Shown here: one piece after another, positions 39,829 through 49,160 of the stretch
Layout: each line of letters starts with the position of its first letter
Position numbering within the stretch: the first letter of the stretch is position 1
Program-made: the position numbers and the translations under genes
Notes under the pieces: generated by a model
The model's input: the letters and a program-made list of their open reading frames with translations, nothing else
What the model was told of the DNA's origin: nothing
Database searches by the model: none
From: Spiribacter vilamensis
GTDB lineage: Bacteria > Pseudomonadota > Gammaproteobacteria > Nitrococcales > Nitrococcaceae
Length of the DNA: 64,000 nucleotides
Direction of reading: 5' to 3'
Assembly (NCBI RefSeq): GCF_004217415.1
Contig: NZ_SHLI01000001.1
Location: forward strand, 1,426,001 to 1,490,000

Positions 39829-41241
39829 ATGAACGCTGTCGTTGAGACGAAGCTTTCCGGATCGATGATCGCCGACGCGAGCCTGGCCCCTTTCGGCCGT
39901 CGCGAAATGGACATCGCTGAAACCGAAATGCCCGGCCTGATCGCCCTGCGCGAGAAGTATGCCGGCGAGAAGCCGCTGAAGGGTGCCCGCGTGGCGGGAT
40001 CCATCCACATGACCATTCAGACGGCGGTACTGATCGAGACCCTCGAGGCGCTCGGTGCCGAGTGCCGCTGGGCGAGCTGCAACATCTACTCGACCCAGGA
40101 TCATGCCGCGGCGGCCATCGCCGAGAATGGCACTCCGGTGTTCGCTTACAAGGGCGAGTCGCTGGAGGATTACTGGGAGTTCACGCATCGGATCCTGGAG
40201 TGGCCCAACGCCGAGCCGAACATGATCCTCGATGATGGTGGCGATGCCACGCTCGCCGTCACCCTGGGTGCCAAGGCCGAGCAGGACCCGTCGGTCCTCG
40301 ACAACCCGGACAGTAACGAGGAGCGGGCCCTGTTCGCGGCGATCCGCCGGCGTCTGCAGGATAACCCCGGTTTCTACGCCCGCACCCAGGCGGCGATCAG
40401 GGGCGTCACCGAGGAGACGACTACCGGTGCCAAGCGCCTCTACGAGATGCAGCAGACCGGCGAGCTCCCCTTCCCCGCGATGAACGTCAACGACTCGGTC
40501 ACCAAGACGAAGTTCGACAACCTCTATGGCTGCCGCGAGTCGCTGGTGGACGGCCTCAAGCGGGCCACCGACGTCATGATCGCCGGGAAAATCGCGGTGG
40601 TGGCCGGATACGGTGACGTCGGCAAGGGCTGTGCGCAGAGCCTCAAGGCCCTGGGTGCCAACGTCTGGGTCACCGAGATCGATCCCATCTGCGCCCTTCA
40701 GGCGGCCATGGAGGGCTACCGCGTGGTCACCATGGACGAGGCCGCCGACAAGGGCGACATCTTCTGCAGTGCCACCGGCAACTACAACGTCATCAACCAC
40801 GACCACATGGTGGCGATGAAGAACGAAGCCATCGTCTGCAACATCGGGCATTTCGACAACGAGATCGACGTGGCCGGCCTGCGCCAGTACGAGTGGGAGA
40901 ACATCAAGCCGCAGGTGGATCACATCATCTTCCCCGACGGCAAGAAGATCATCCTGCTGGCCGAGGGTCGCCTGATGAACCTGGGCTGCGCCACCGGTCA
41001 TCCGAGCTTCGTGATGTCGGCGAGCTTCACCAACCAGGTGCTCGCGCAGATGGCGCTGTTCAACAATGACGGTAGCTACGAGAACAAGGTGTACGTCCTG
41101 CCGAAGGATCTGGACGAGGAAGTGGCGCGCCTGCACCTCGACAAGATCGGTGCGCAGCTGACGACGCTGCGCGAGGATCAGGCCGACTACATCGGTGTGA
41201 CCGTCGATGGACCGTTCAAGCCCGAGCACTATCGCTACTGA
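39829..41241 (+). CDS. ahcY: Adenosylhomocysteinase
   Basis: 470 residues, the long bacterial form. [108 protein letters not shown] (NAD-binding) and the C-terminal KPEHYRY. Splits SAH into adenosine and homocysteine, relieving methyltransferase inhibition. Under the SAH riboswitch 22 nt upstream. The usual neighbour metF is absent. Confidence 0.97.
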   Translation: MNAVVETKLSGSMIADASLAPFGRREMDIAETEMPGLIALREKYAGEKPLKGARVAGSIHMTIQTAVLIETLEALGAECRWASCNIYSTQDHAAAAIAENGTPVFAYKGESLEDYWEFTHRILEWPNAEPNMILDDGGDATLAVTLGAKAEQDPSVLDNPDSNEERALFAAIRRRLQDNPGFYARTQAAIRGVTEETTTGAKRLYEMQQTGELPFPAMNVNDSVTKTKFDNLYGCRESLVDGLKRATDVMIAGKIAVVAGYGDVGKGCAQSLKALGANVWVTEIDPICALQAAMEGYRVVTMDEAADKGDIFCSATGNYNVINHDHMVAMKNEAIVCNIGHFDNEIDVAGLRQYEWENIKPQVDHIIFPDGKKIILLAEGRLMNLGCATGHPSFVMSASFTNQVLAQMALFNNDGSYENKVYVLPKDLDEEVARLHLDKIGAQLTTLREDQADYIGVTVDGPFKPEHYRY

Positions 41242-41965
41242 GCCGTCGACCCGCCTGCATGTGACAGGCATCCCGCCGGTCGGGGAGGCGATGGACCTCC
41301 CCGAGACGGCGGTCCGACATATCCAGGCCCGTCGACTGCGAAGCGGTGACGGGCTTGTTCTTTTTGACGGCACGGGGGGTGAGTACATCGCCACCCTTGT
41401 CACCCTCGAGCGCCGCCGGGCCCACGCCCGTATCGACCGATTCCTCGACCGCGACGCCGAATCACCGGTTGCCGTCACCCTCCTGCAGGCCATCAGCAAG
41501 GGCGAGCGCATGGACTACGCCGTGCAGAAGGCCACCGAGCTGGGCGTTGCACGGATCATCCCGGTGATCACGGCCCGCTGCGTGGTACGGATTGACCGCG
41601 AGCGCTGGGAGAAAAAACAGCGCCACTGGCAGGCCGTGGCGGTGGCGGCCAGCGAGCAGTGCGGACGCAACCGGATACCGCCCGTCGCGACGCCCTGCTC
41701 ACTCGAGCCGGCCCTGGCGCAGGTTGAGGATTCATCCGGCGTTATTTTCGATACCGATGGCGATCATGCGGCCAGCGACCTCCGGCCCGGCGACCGACTC
41801 GCGACCCTTATCGGCCCGGAGGGCGGCCTCACCCCCGACGAGATCCGGCGCGTGGCCGACCTCGGCTGGCAGCGTTTGCGCCTTGGCCCGCGGATTTTGC
41901 GCAGCGACACCGCCCCCGTGGCGGCACTGGCGGTCATCCAGACCGTGATCGGGGATATGGGATAG
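41207..41965 (+). CDS. rsmE: 16S rRNA (uracil1498-N3)-methyltransferase
   Basis: 252 residues of the SPOUT/trefoil-knot class. [61 protein letters not shown], and the SAM knot [13 protein letters not shown] with [18 protein letters not shown]. The ATG at 41207 overlaps ahcY by 35 nt; no better start is visible, though homologues usually begin just before the TRLHV segment. Confidence 0.92.
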   Translation: MDRSSPSTIATEPSTRLHVTGIPPVGEAMDLPETAVRHIQARRLRSGDGLVLFDGTGGEYIATLVTLERRRAHARIDRFLDRDAESPVAVTLLQAISKGERMDYAVQKATELGVARIIPVITARCVVRIDRERWEKKQRHWQAVAVAASEQCGRNRIPPVATPCSLEPALAQVEDSSGVIFDTDGDHAASDLRPGDRLATLIGPEGGLTPDEIRRVADLGWQRLRLGPRILRSDTAPVAALAVIQTVIGDMG

Positions 41966-42029
41966 CCGCAGGCGGCGGTATAGACTCGGGCGATCAATCA
42001 CCGACATCCAACCCGGAGCGACTCGAACA

Positions 42030-42713
42030 ATGAACAGATTCACACGGATTACGGCCTCTGTGGCCGCGGCAGCCATGCTTGCGGGCTGCGCCACCACCGA
42101 TTCGCAGAACGGCCAGAGCGAGCGCAGCAAGACCGGGACCGGCGCGGCCATTGGTGCCGCTGTCGGTGCCGCCGTTGGCGCACTGAGCGGCGATGGCAGC
42201 ACCAGCCGGCGCGATCGCGCACTGCTGGGCGCCGCTGCCGGAGCAGCCGCGGGTGGCGGTATCGGCGCCTACATGGACCGCCAGGAAGAGGAGTTGCGGA
42301 AGAGCACCCAGGGCACCGGTATCGGCGTCGACCGACGCGGTGACGATATCGTGCTCGACATGCCGAGCGAGGTGACCTTCGGCTTCGATTCGAGCTCCCT
42401 GACGGCAAATGCGCGCAACGCCCTCAACGACGTGGCCTCGGTACTGCAGGAGTACGCGGCCACACGGGTCAACATCGCCGGCCATACCGACAGCACGGGC
42501 GATGCGGACTACAACCAGCGGCTCTCCGAGCGGCGTGCCTCCTCGGTGGGCAACTACCTGGCACAGACCGGTGTTTCCCGTAATCGCCTGAGCATGCGCG
42601 GCTATGGCGAGAACCAGCCGATAGCCAGCAACAACACCGAACAGGGACAGGCACGGAACCGTCGGGTGGAAATCACCCTGTCGGCGATCGAGGACCGTTT
42701 CGAGCAGCAGTAA
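42030..42713 (+). CDS. OmpA-family outer membrane lipoprotein (YiaD-like)
   Basis: 227 residues. Signal peptide ending in lipobox LAGC with Cys20; a glycine-zipper region (GTGAAIGAAVGAAVGAL and GAAAGAAAGGGIGAY, about residues 36-80); then an OmpA C-terminal peptidoglycan-binding domain (FGFDSSSLTANARNALNDVASVL, NIAGHTDSTGDADYNQRLSERRASSV, GYGENQPIASNNTEQGQARNRRVEI). Probably tethers the outer membrane to peptidoglycan. Confidence 0.94.
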   Translation: MNRFTRITASVAAAAMLAGCATTDSQNGQSERSKTGTGAAIGAAVGAAVGALSGDGSTSRRDRALLGAAAGAAAGGGIGAYMDRQEEELRKSTQGTGIGVDRRGDDIVLDMPSEVTFGFDSSSLTANARNALNDVASVLQEYAATRVNIAGHTDSTGDADYNQRLSERRASSVGNYLAQTGVSRNRLSMRGYGENQPIASNNTEQGQARNRRVEITLSAIEDRFEQQ

Positions 42714-42733
42714 CACGGAGATGGCAGTAGACG

Positions 42734-43273
42734 ATGAGCTCCAGGATCTCAGCGCATGGGTTCAGCCCGATCCCACGCCCCATTCACCCATCGCCGAACC
42801 GACCGGTAAGCGATTTGTTTCGTCTCGTGCCAGCAACACCGGACTGGGTGGAAGAAGATTTTGCAGCGGTCGTGGAAAGCCGCCCTGCAATACGCGGACT
42901 CTTTGGCCCGGAGGTGGACTGGCCACCGTTTGACTTGACCATTCAGGAAGATCGCGACGATCTTCGATGGCATGCGGACGAATTTGAGGAAGGCACATCT
43001 TTCGCCTTCCTGGTTATCGCCCCTCGTCAACGTCTCTGCAATGGCTGTCTCTACCTGTTCCCGACCCAAAGCCCCGACCACGACATCGAGGCCTATCTAT
43101 GGATCCGATCCGACTTGGATGGCGTAATCGCCAAGCCGATGGAAGAACAGATCATTGCCTGGGTGACAGATGCATGGCCGTTCCAGCATGTGGCCTGGCC
43201 AGGTCGGGACTGTGCGATCGAGGACTGGTATCAACGCGGTTATGCTAACTACTATTCCCGACTGCGAGATTAG
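42734..43273 (+). CDS. GNAT-like acetyltransferase
   Basis: 179 residues. LRWHADEFEEGTSFAFLVIAPRQRLCNGCLYLFPTQSPDHDIEAYLWIRSDLDG resembles a GNAT core with the beta-4 strand, but the acetyl-CoA Q/RxxGxG/A loop is not seen in textbook form. The substrate is unknown. Composition here begins to fall below that of the preceding core genes. It overlaps the convergent MarR-like regulator by 29 nt. Confidence 0.55.
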   Translation: MSSRISAHGFSPIPRPIHPSPNRPVSDLFRLVPATPDWVEEDFAAVVESRPAIRGLFGPEVDWPPFDLTIQEDRDDLRWHADEFEEGTSFAFLVIAPRQRLCNGCLYLFPTQSPDHDIEAYLWIRSDLDGVIAKPMEEQIIAWVTDAWPFQHVAWPGRDCAIEDWYQRGYANYYSRLRD

Positions 43274-43649
43274 CGTCCGTTGCCGATGGTGCACGCAGAA
43301 TTTCCAGAGAGCGGTCAAGGAACGACTCGATCCGCTCGAGTAGCTCCGGTGACAGAGATACCCGCTTCGATCGCCGATCGGCTGGATCGGTCTCCTGCAC
43401 TAGAAGCCCCTCCCGAATAGCTCGATCGACGTACTTGACTGCGGTCCGACGACTAACCCTTGGCATGAAATCGTAGAGCTCGGTCTTGCGCGGTGACCGA
43501 TCTCGAGACAACCACAGGCGGGTAAAGAGATCTGAATAGTGGAGGTCATAATAGGCCTCGCCGCCCACGATCTCACCCCAGGATGCGTCGATGTTCTGCA
43601 GTGTCAGCACAAACCAGCAGCGGTCCGAGTCGGAGTACGTCCTTGTCAT
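43245..43649 (-). CDS. MarR-like winged-helix regulator
   Basis: 134 residues. Central helix-turn-helix and wing: SPRKTELYDFMPRVSRRTAVKYVDRAIREGLLVQETDPADRRSKRVSLSPELLERI, with the Asp/Arg-rich wing typical of MarR proteins. It is divergently transcribed from the TIM-barrel gene across a 103-bp gap that holds a TGCA-N4-TGCA inverted repeat overlapping a TATAAA box. It is therefore the best candidate local regulator of the guanidino catabolic block. Effector unknown. Confidence 0.75.
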   Translation of the reverse strand: MTRTYSDSDRCWFVLTLQNIDASWGEIVGGEAYYDLHYSDLFTRLWLSRDRSPRKTELYDFMPRVSRRTAVKYVDRAIREGLLVQETDPADRRSKRVSLSPELLERIESFLDRSLEILRAPSATDANLAVGNSS

Positions 43650-43721
43650 GGAATCTCGATCGTCCTCTTCTATGTGAGTTGACCTCTCATCCCTTTACAG
43701 TGCCGCAGATGGGTGAAACTA

Positions 43722-43742
43722 TAAATGCACTTTTGCATGTAT
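43722..43742. promoter_or_regulatory. Candidate operator (motif copy a)
   Basis: ATGCA-CTTT-TGCAT inverted repeat (43725-43738) between the divergent regulator and TIM-barrel genes, overlapping a TATAAA sequence at 43720-43725. Related sequences occur at 44761, 51089 and 51245. Repressor binding here would block transcription of the TIM-barrel gene. Confidence 0.5.
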
Positions 43743-43752
43743 CGGTGTCAAT

Positions 43753-44601
43753 TTGAAACTTGAAATCTTCAGGGCACTCTGGGGAACCGACGGAAACCTG
43801 ATGAAAGCGGCACAAGAGGCTCTAGATGCCGGTTTTGATGGTATTGAGTCCCCCGCGCCTGAGGATGACCATGGCTATCGTCAGATCATGGATATGCGGG
43901 AAAAAACAGGGCTTTTATGGAACGCTGAAATTTGTAGCGGTGGGGGCTATGTACCCCAACGCAACTTGAGCGTTCATGAGCACTTGATGAACCTCCGATC
44001 CGCTTTTACTTATCTGAAAGCACTGGAACCCCAACGAATCAATTGTATTGCAGGTCTGGATGCCTGGCCTTCCGACGTTGTCGTTGATTTCTACCAACGC
44101 GCACTTGACCTTGCCGATAGCAATGCGTTGAACGTCTTGTTTGAAACGCATCGAAGCCGCCCGATGTTCACACCCTGGGGTACACAGCGGTTGCTGGAAA
44201 TCCTACCCGAGTTGGAGATTACCGCTGATATCAGCCATTGGTGCGTTGTCAGTGAACGACTAATGGATACAGAGCTGGACATCATCCATGACATTGCCCC
44301 ACACGTGCGCCATATCCACGCCCGCGTGGGCTACGACCAAGGGCCTCAGGTGCCCCACCCGGCAGCGCCAGAGTACGCAGATGCACTGGCGAGCCATGAA
44401 TGCTGCTGGACATTATTCTGGGAAGCTCAAAGAGCGAGTAGCCACGATACGATCACAATGACACCCGAGTTCGGTATTGATGGCTACCTCCACCACTTGC
44501 CATTCACAGACGTTCCGGTCGCCGATCTTTGGTCGGTAAACCAATGGATGGCAAATCGATTGCGCGCACAGTTTGGCAAGTGGCAACGAGCGAGTGACTG
44601 A
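43753..44601 (+). CDS. Sugar-phosphate isomerase/epimerase-like TIM barrel
   Basis: 282 residues of the xylose-isomerase-like family. Candidate metal ligands: Glu131 in VLFETHRSR, Asp159 in TADISHW, His189 in RHIHARVG, and Glu near 239 in MTPEFG. It starts at a TTG because the frame is closed upstream. Family members isomerise sugars or act on related hydroxy compounds, so it may process the carbon skeleton released from a guanidino substrate. Lower GC than the core genes. Confidence 0.72.
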   Translation: MKLEIFRALWGTDGNLMKAAQEALDAGFDGIESPAPEDDHGYRQIMDMREKTGLLWNAEICSGGGYVPQRNLSVHEHLMNLRSAFTYLKALEPQRINCIAGLDAWPSDVVVDFYQRALDLADSNALNVLFETHRSRPMFTPWGTQRLLEILPELEITADISHWCVVSERLMDTELDIIHDIAPHVRHIHARVGYDQGPQVPHPAAPEYADALASHECCWTLFWEAQRASSHDTITMTPEFGIDGYLHHLPFTDVPVADLWSVNQWMANRLRAQFGKWQRASD

Positions 44602-44605
44602 CCAA

Positions 44606-44651
44606 GCACCATCCTGTTGCACAACGCCGCCCGGTTGCCACCTGATGGTGC
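44606..44651. repeat. Nested inverted repeat after the TIM-barrel gene
   Basis: GCACCATC (44606-44613) and GATGGTGC (44644-44651) pair perfectly over 8 bp, with an inner CAAC/GTTG pairing in the loop. No T-tract follows, so it is not a standard terminator. It could be a processing or attenuation structure between the TIM-barrel and transporter genes. Confidence 0.4.
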
Positions 44652-44760
44652 AGAGACGGCCTTCATAAGGATTCCCTGCTTCTCCCGTTCCCGCGCAACC
44701 CCCTGAAACCAAAGCGCAGGCTGCATTGGCATCCAAATTGCAACGCCTTATGTGTTAGCA

Positions 44761-44780
44761 ATATTACATGCAATAAAACC
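44761..44780. promoter_or_regulatory. Candidate operator (motif copy b)
   Basis: ATTACATGCAATAAAACC about 35-50 nt upstream of the substrate-binding-protein start. It shares TTACATGCA with the copy at 51089. A second TTGCAAC half-site lies at 44739-44745 and could also serve as a -35 element. Confidence 0.4.
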
Positions 44781-44812
44781 ACCACTATCAGGTTCTCATC
44801 AGGGAGTTCATC

Positions 44813-45892
44813 ATGATTTTCAGCACCCGCTTGAAAACATTCGTTGCGGCGTCAACGCTAGGCATCGCCGCAATCGGGCCGTCTTCGACGATGGCCCAGG
44901 AGACACCGACCTTCGACATCGGCTGGACGGTTTATGTTGGCTGGATGCCTTTTGCGTACATGGAACGAGAGGGGATTATCGATAAATGGGCCGACCGTTA
45001 CGACATCGATATCAACCTGATTCAGGTCAACGACTATATCGGTGGAATTAACCTGTATACGTCGGGCCGCTATGACGGCGTGACCATGACCAATATGGAC
45101 GCCCTCACCATCCCCGCGGCCAACGGCAAAGACTCAACATCCCTTTTCATTACCGATTACTCAAACGGCAATGACGCGGTTGTACTCAAAAACGGGGACT
45201 CGATGAGTGATATCGCAGGGCGTGACGTTTACCTCGTACAGTATTCGGTATCTCACTACACCCTCGCGCGCGCCCTACAGAAGGCCGACATGAGCGAGCG
45301 CGATATCAACACGATCAACACCTCGGATGCCGATATTGTCGGGGTTTTCGAACAGTCAGGCGTCAATGCAGTAACAGCCTGGAACCCACAACTCGGTGAG
45401 ATCGCCGAGCACCCCGATGCCAACGTGGTTTTCGACTCAAGCGAGATCCCGGGCGAGATTCTCGACATGATGGTCGTCGATACCGAAACCCTGGAGGAAT
45501 ACCCGGAGTTGGGTAAAGCGTTGACGGGTGCCTGGTATGAAACCATGGCCATCATGTATGGCGATGATCAGGGTGCGCGCGAATCGGCGCGGTCCCTAAT
45601 GGCTGAGGCCGCCGGAACCGATCTTGCAGGCTACAACACGCAGCTTGAAGCGACATTCATGTTCGATACACCCGAGAAGAAACTCGCGTTCGCGACGGAC
45701 GAGGAGCTGGTCGAGTCGATGGACTTCGTCCGCCAGTTCTCTGCCCGTCACGCCCTGCTCGGTGAGAGTGTCACCGATCCAGGTTTTATCGGCATTGCTT
45801 TCCCTGAAGGCTCAACGCTCGGCAATGAGGACAACATTCAGCTGCGCTTTAGCAACGAGTACATCCGCATGGCGGCTGAGGATGAGCTCTGA
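44813..45892 (+). CDS. ABC transporter substrate-binding protein, guanidine (urea carboxylase-region) type
   Basis: 359 residues with signal peptide (about 1-29, cleaved after STMAQ). The mature protein reads DIGWTVYVGWMPFAYMEREGIIDKWADRY, TNMDALTIPAANGKDSTSLFITDYSNGNDAVV, INTSDADIVGVFEQSGVNAVTAWNPQLGEIAEHPDANVVFDSSEIPGEILDMMVV and AWYETMAIM. These match the NMT1/TauA-like binding proteins encoded beside urea/guanidine carboxylases. Its permease and ATPase are not next to it but at 51518 and 52336, which lack a binding protein of their own. Its stop overlaps the creatininase-family start (TGATG). Confidence 0.88.
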   Translation: MIFSTRLKTFVAASTLGIAAIGPSSTMAQETPTFDIGWTVYVGWMPFAYMEREGIIDKWADRYDIDINLIQVNDYIGGINLYTSGRYDGVTMTNMDALTIPAANGKDSTSLFITDYSNGNDAVVLKNGDSMSDIAGRDVYLVQYSVSHYTLARALQKADMSERDINTINTSDADIVGVFEQSGVNAVTAWNPQLGEIAEHPDANVVFDSSEIPGEILDMMVVDTETLEEYPELGKALTGAWYETMAIMYGDDQGARESARSLMAEAAGTDLAGYNTQLEATFMFDTPEKKLAFATDEELVESMDFVRQFSARHALLGESVTDPGFIGIAFPEGSTLGNEDNIQLRFSNEYIRMAAEDEL

Positions 45893-46725
45893 TGCTCCAG
45901 ACCACCGGATACTTTGGCGTCGGTGGAGGGCTGGCTGGCCGCCAGCCCGTCCTCTGGGAGCGCATGACGTGGAAAAGCATTCAGGCGATGCACGCCAGAG
46001 GGGAGAGGCTGGTCGCCCTCCCGGTCGGTGCGACAGAACAGCATGGTCCGCATCTTCCCCTATCCACGGATACAGCGATTGCATCCGCAGTCTGCGGTTA
46101 TGCCTCGGCTTTAACAGGTGTACCGGTCTTACCCGCCATTTCTTATGCGGTCTCAGTTGGTCACACCCAGCACTGGCCCGGAACGGTGTCACTAACGCAT
46201 GAAACACTCGCCCTTTCCATACGCGAAGCCTACGAATGGATCCATTCAGCGGGTTTTGACCGGATCCTGATCGTCAATTCCCACTTCGGCAACGCCGCCA
46301 CACTCCAGGTCGCAATAGACCGACTGCGATACGAGTACGGGGAAAAGCTACAGATCGGTCTTGTCGAAACCTACTTCGTGACGGATCAGGTTAAGGAATA
46401 TTTTCTGAGCGATGGGGACGACATTCATGCCAACCGGGCTGAAACCGACCTGATGCTCCATATCGATCCGGACGCCTGTGTCATGGAAGCGGTGGAGGAT
46501 GACGAGGACCGAACAGCCGGAACCGTTTTCAGTTACGTCGTACCGCGAACCAGCCGTAACGGCGTGACTGGACGCCCAAGTCTCGGCAACGCGGATCGCG
46601 GTGCCGAACTACTCGAAGAAATGGGCCAAGGCCTTGCTTCGATACTTGAAACGGCACGTACCGAGGAGGCACCGCTCCAGTGGTCCTCACAGCAAGGCAA
46701 CCAACAAGGAACGACGCAAAGATGA
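45892..46725 (+). CDS. Creatininase-family amidohydrolase
   Basis: 277 residues. The metal site of creatininases is complete by eye: GATEQHGPHLPLSTD (Glu49, His51, Asp60), NSHFGN (His131) and HANRAETDLM (His179, Glu184). Family members hydrolyse cyclic or linear amide bonds, such as creatinine to creatine and formamido-pyrimidines. In this setting it may open or cleave an amide on a guanidino compound. Coupled to its neighbours on both sides. Confidence 0.85.
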   Translation: MLQTTGYFGVGGGLAGRQPVLWERMTWKSIQAMHARGERLVALPVGATEQHGPHLPLSTDTAIASAVCGYASALTGVPVLPAISYAVSVGHTQHWPGTVSLTHETLALSIREAYEWIHSAGFDRILIVNSHFGNAATLQVAIDRLRYEYGEKLQIGLVETYFVTDQVKEYFLSDGDDIHANRAETDLMLHIDPDACVMEAVEDDEDRTAGTVFSYVVPRTSRNGVTGRPSLGNADRGAELLEEMGQGLASILETARTEEAPLQWSSQQGNQQGTTQR

Positions 46726-48176
46726 GCGCCACCATTAGTGATCAACGCATCAACCGACTGATCGAGTCGGGTAATCCGTCTCCCGGTGCGCCCGCAGACA
46801 TTGTCGAAGATCCGGAGCGAGTCGCTGCGGTTAAAGCCGAATTGCAGGCAGCCGGCGTGGAATACTGCTACGCGAGTTACGTGGATATCCATGGGCGCCC
46901 CAAAGCGAAGTGCACTCCCATCGAGAAGTTCGAGAAGATGTGCGCGGGCTCCGAACTCTTCACTGTCGGTGCCATGGAGGGGATGGGCCTTTCCGGACCA
47001 CAGGAAGACGAGTGTGCCGCGGTGCCGGACCTCGACACCGGCGTCATATTGCCCTGGGACCGTTCTCGCGCCTGGTTTACCGGCCAGCTCTACTACCATG
47101 GCGAGCCATATCCCAACGATAGCCGGGTCATTCTCAAGAGGATGGTTGAACGGGCCGAAGCCCGGGGCATAAGAGTCAACCTGGGGTTTGAGCCGGAGTA
47201 CTACGTCCTGCGCGGCGAGTCGGGCAACGGGCTCGACACCATCACGCAGGATTATTTCGGTGTTTGTCCTGCTTACGACATCGACCTCACCGAAGACGCC
47301 TTCCCTTACCTCTCTCGCATGCGCAAATACATGGATGAGCTGGGCTGGAACGTTTACTCATTCGATCAGGAGGGCGGTAACGGCCAGTACGAGTTCGACT
47401 TTGGTTATACCGATATCATGAGCAGTGCCGACCAGTTTGTTTTCATGCGGCTCATGGCCAAACGGGTCGCTCATGACTTTAATGCTCGTGCGAGTTTCAT
47501 GCCGAAACCGTTCGCGACCGAGTTCCGCAGCGGTGCACACTTCAATATTTCCCTTGAGGATATGGAGACCGGCGAAAACCTGTTCGCACCGGGGGACAAT
47601 CCCGACCCGATGGCACAGATGCATGGAATCAACTTCTCGCGCCTGGCCTTCAACTTCACTGCCGGAGTCCTCCGACATGCCGGCGCCATCACGGCCCTGA
47701 CCTGCCCCACCTACAACTCCTACCAGGGCCTGCTCGCGCAGGGCGAGATGGTGGATCAATCATGGGCGCCGGTTGTTATCGCCTACGGCCGCAATAATCG
47801 CTCTGCCATGCTACGCATGCCAGCCAATCGTTATTGCATTGAAAACCGCGCACCGGATATGAGCTGTAACCCGTATCTGGCAGCCGCTATGCACATCGCA
47901 GCGGGACTGGAAGGCATCGATGAAGACCTCGATCCAGGCAAGCCACTCAACGACAATGCTTACGATCTCGGAGATATGCCTCTGTCGGAGCAAAAGGAGG
48001 CACTACTGCCTCGCACGCTACTTCACGCGCTTGAGGCGTTTGATGCCGATCCGCTGGTCGAGGACGTGCTCGGCGAATTCAAATCTATTTACGTGCGCCA
48101 GAAGCTGGGTGAATGGGAAAGCGAATTCTATCGGATCGGTGACGAGCATCGGCGCCGGACACTCTGGACCGTTTAA
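46722..48176 (+). CDS. Divergent type-III glutamine-synthetase-like ligase
   Basis: 484 residues, glutamine-synthetase fold. The beta-grasp part has YASYVDIHGRPKAKCTPIEKFEKM; the catalytic part has LGFEPEYYVL, GNGQYEFDFGYTD, RSGAHFNISL and NRSAMLRMPANRYCIENRAPDMSCNPYL. It is closest in style to GlnT/gamma-glutamylmethylamide synthetases. Two core positions differ from typical members: NSYKRL reads NSYQGL (residues 332-337), and HxHxS reads HFNIS (His273, Asn275). Probably ligates a carboxylate to an amine or guanidino group using ATP, rather than making glutamine. Confidence 0.85.
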   Translation: MSATISDQRINRLIESGNPSPGAPADIVEDPERVAAVKAELQAAGVEYCYASYVDIHGRPKAKCTPIEKFEKMCAGSELFTVGAMEGMGLSGPQEDECAAVPDLDTGVILPWDRSRAWFTGQLYYHGEPYPNDSRVILKRMVERAEARGIRVNLGFEPEYYVLRGESGNGLDTITQDYFGVCPAYDIDLTEDAFPYLSRMRKYMDELGWNVYSFDQEGGNGQYEFDFGYTDIMSSADQFVFMRLMAKRVAHDFNARASFMPKPFATEFRSGAHFNISLEDMETGENLFAPGDNPDPMAQMHGINFSRLAFNFTAGVLRHAGAITALTCPTYNSYQGLLAQGEMVDQSWAPVVIAYGRNNRSAMLRMPANRYCIENRAPDMSCNPYLAAAMHIAAGLEGIDEDLDPGKPLNDNAYDLGDMPLSEQKEALLPRTLLHALEAFDADPLVEDVLGEFKSIYVRQKLGEWESEFYRIGDEHRRRTLWTV

Positions 48177-48194
48177 AATACTCGAGGGTTTTCG

Positions 48195-49160
48195 ATGAGT
48201 GAAAAGACTGCCTCATTCGGGCGATTTCTGCATTCCGGAGGATTCCCCGGCAGCTTTCTGGGCGCACCACGCGTGGTGCCTACGCCAGAGGCTCTGGCGG
48301 AACACCCCGGCGCCGCCGCCGTCCTCGGCGTCCCCTTTGACGGGATGTGCATCAGCCGCTCCGGGGCTAACCACGGCCCAAAGGCGATTCGCGAGGCAAG
48401 CGAACAGAGTTCGTCATTCAACGCCAGCCGTGGCATTGATCTGCTCGAGCACTTCCCCGTCATCGACTGCGGCGATGCTGCCGTGGTCCCCGGCGGGCCC
48501 GAGCGGACCTTTGCGGAAGTTGAGACAATCATGGACAACTTCCATGCTCAACAGATGCGACCCGTCACACTGGGTGGAGATCATTCTGTTGCTATTCCAT
48601 GCCTCAGGGCTTTTGCACGTCATCACCGCAAGCCAGGGCTTATTCTCGTTGACAGTCACTACGACACCGCGGAGGAACTCGGTGGTGAACCGCTCAGCCA
48701 CTGCTGCCCAATCACTCGGGCCGTGGATGCCGGTTTCGACCCTGCCAATATCGTGATCGTTGGTATCAATGGATGGATGAATCCCTCTAACGAAGTGGAA
48801 TACGCCCGAAAGCACGGTATGACGGTCATTCACCAGGAGGAGGTTATCACTCAGGGCATCGAGGAAACCGCACGACGCACCCGTGAGTTGGTCGAGGCTG
48901 GTACGGACGGGGTCTACATGTCCTTTGATATCGATGCCATCGATGCAGCGTTCGCTCCCGGCACCGGAGTGCCCGCTCCAGGGGGATTGACCAGCCGCGA
49001 AGCCATCAAGTTGGTGCGACTACTTGGCGCCGCCGGGGGTGGCCTTGGCGGCTTTGACCTGGTGGAGGTTTCGCCACCGTACGACACCGCTGGTATTACC
49101 TCGCGACTGGCTTCCACACTCATTCTCGAGACGCTTGGTTCTATTGCAGTCGCCGGATGA
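48195..49160 (+). CDS. Arginase/agmatinase-family ureohydrolase
   Basis: 321 residues. Both metal-site motifs are kept: GGDHS (His130), DSHYD (Asp153, His155, Asp157) and SFDIDAIDAAFAPGTG (Asp245, Asp247). Two positions differ from the usual DAHxD and DPxxAPGTG forms. The loop HCCPITRAVDAG, normally a substrate contact region, is distinctive. Predicted to cleave urea from a guanidino substrate; guanidinobutyrate-like, guanidinopropionate-like or free guanidine are all possible. Arranged between the ligase and amidase genes. Confidence 0.88.
   Translation: MSEKTASFGRFLHSGGFPGSFLGAPRVVPTPEALAEHPGAAAVLGVPFDGMCISRSGANHGPKAIREASEQSSSFNASRGIDLLEHFPVIDCGDAAVVPGGPERTFAEVETIMDNFHAQQMRPVTLGGDHSVAIPCLRAFARHHRKPGLILVDSHYDTAEELGGEPLSHCCPITRAVDAGFDPANIVIVGINGWMNPSNEVEYARKHGMTVIHQEEVITQGIEETARRTRELVEAGTDGVYMSFDIDAIDAAFAPGTGVPAPGGLTSREAIKLVRLLGAAGGGLGGFDLVEVSPPYDTAGITSRLASTLILETLGSIAVAG

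Noticed and set aside
44602-44812. Second guanidine riboswitch before the binding protein gene
   Set aside because: None of the guanidine-I, -II or -III sequence signatures is seen; the region has only the inverted repeat and partial operator motifs.
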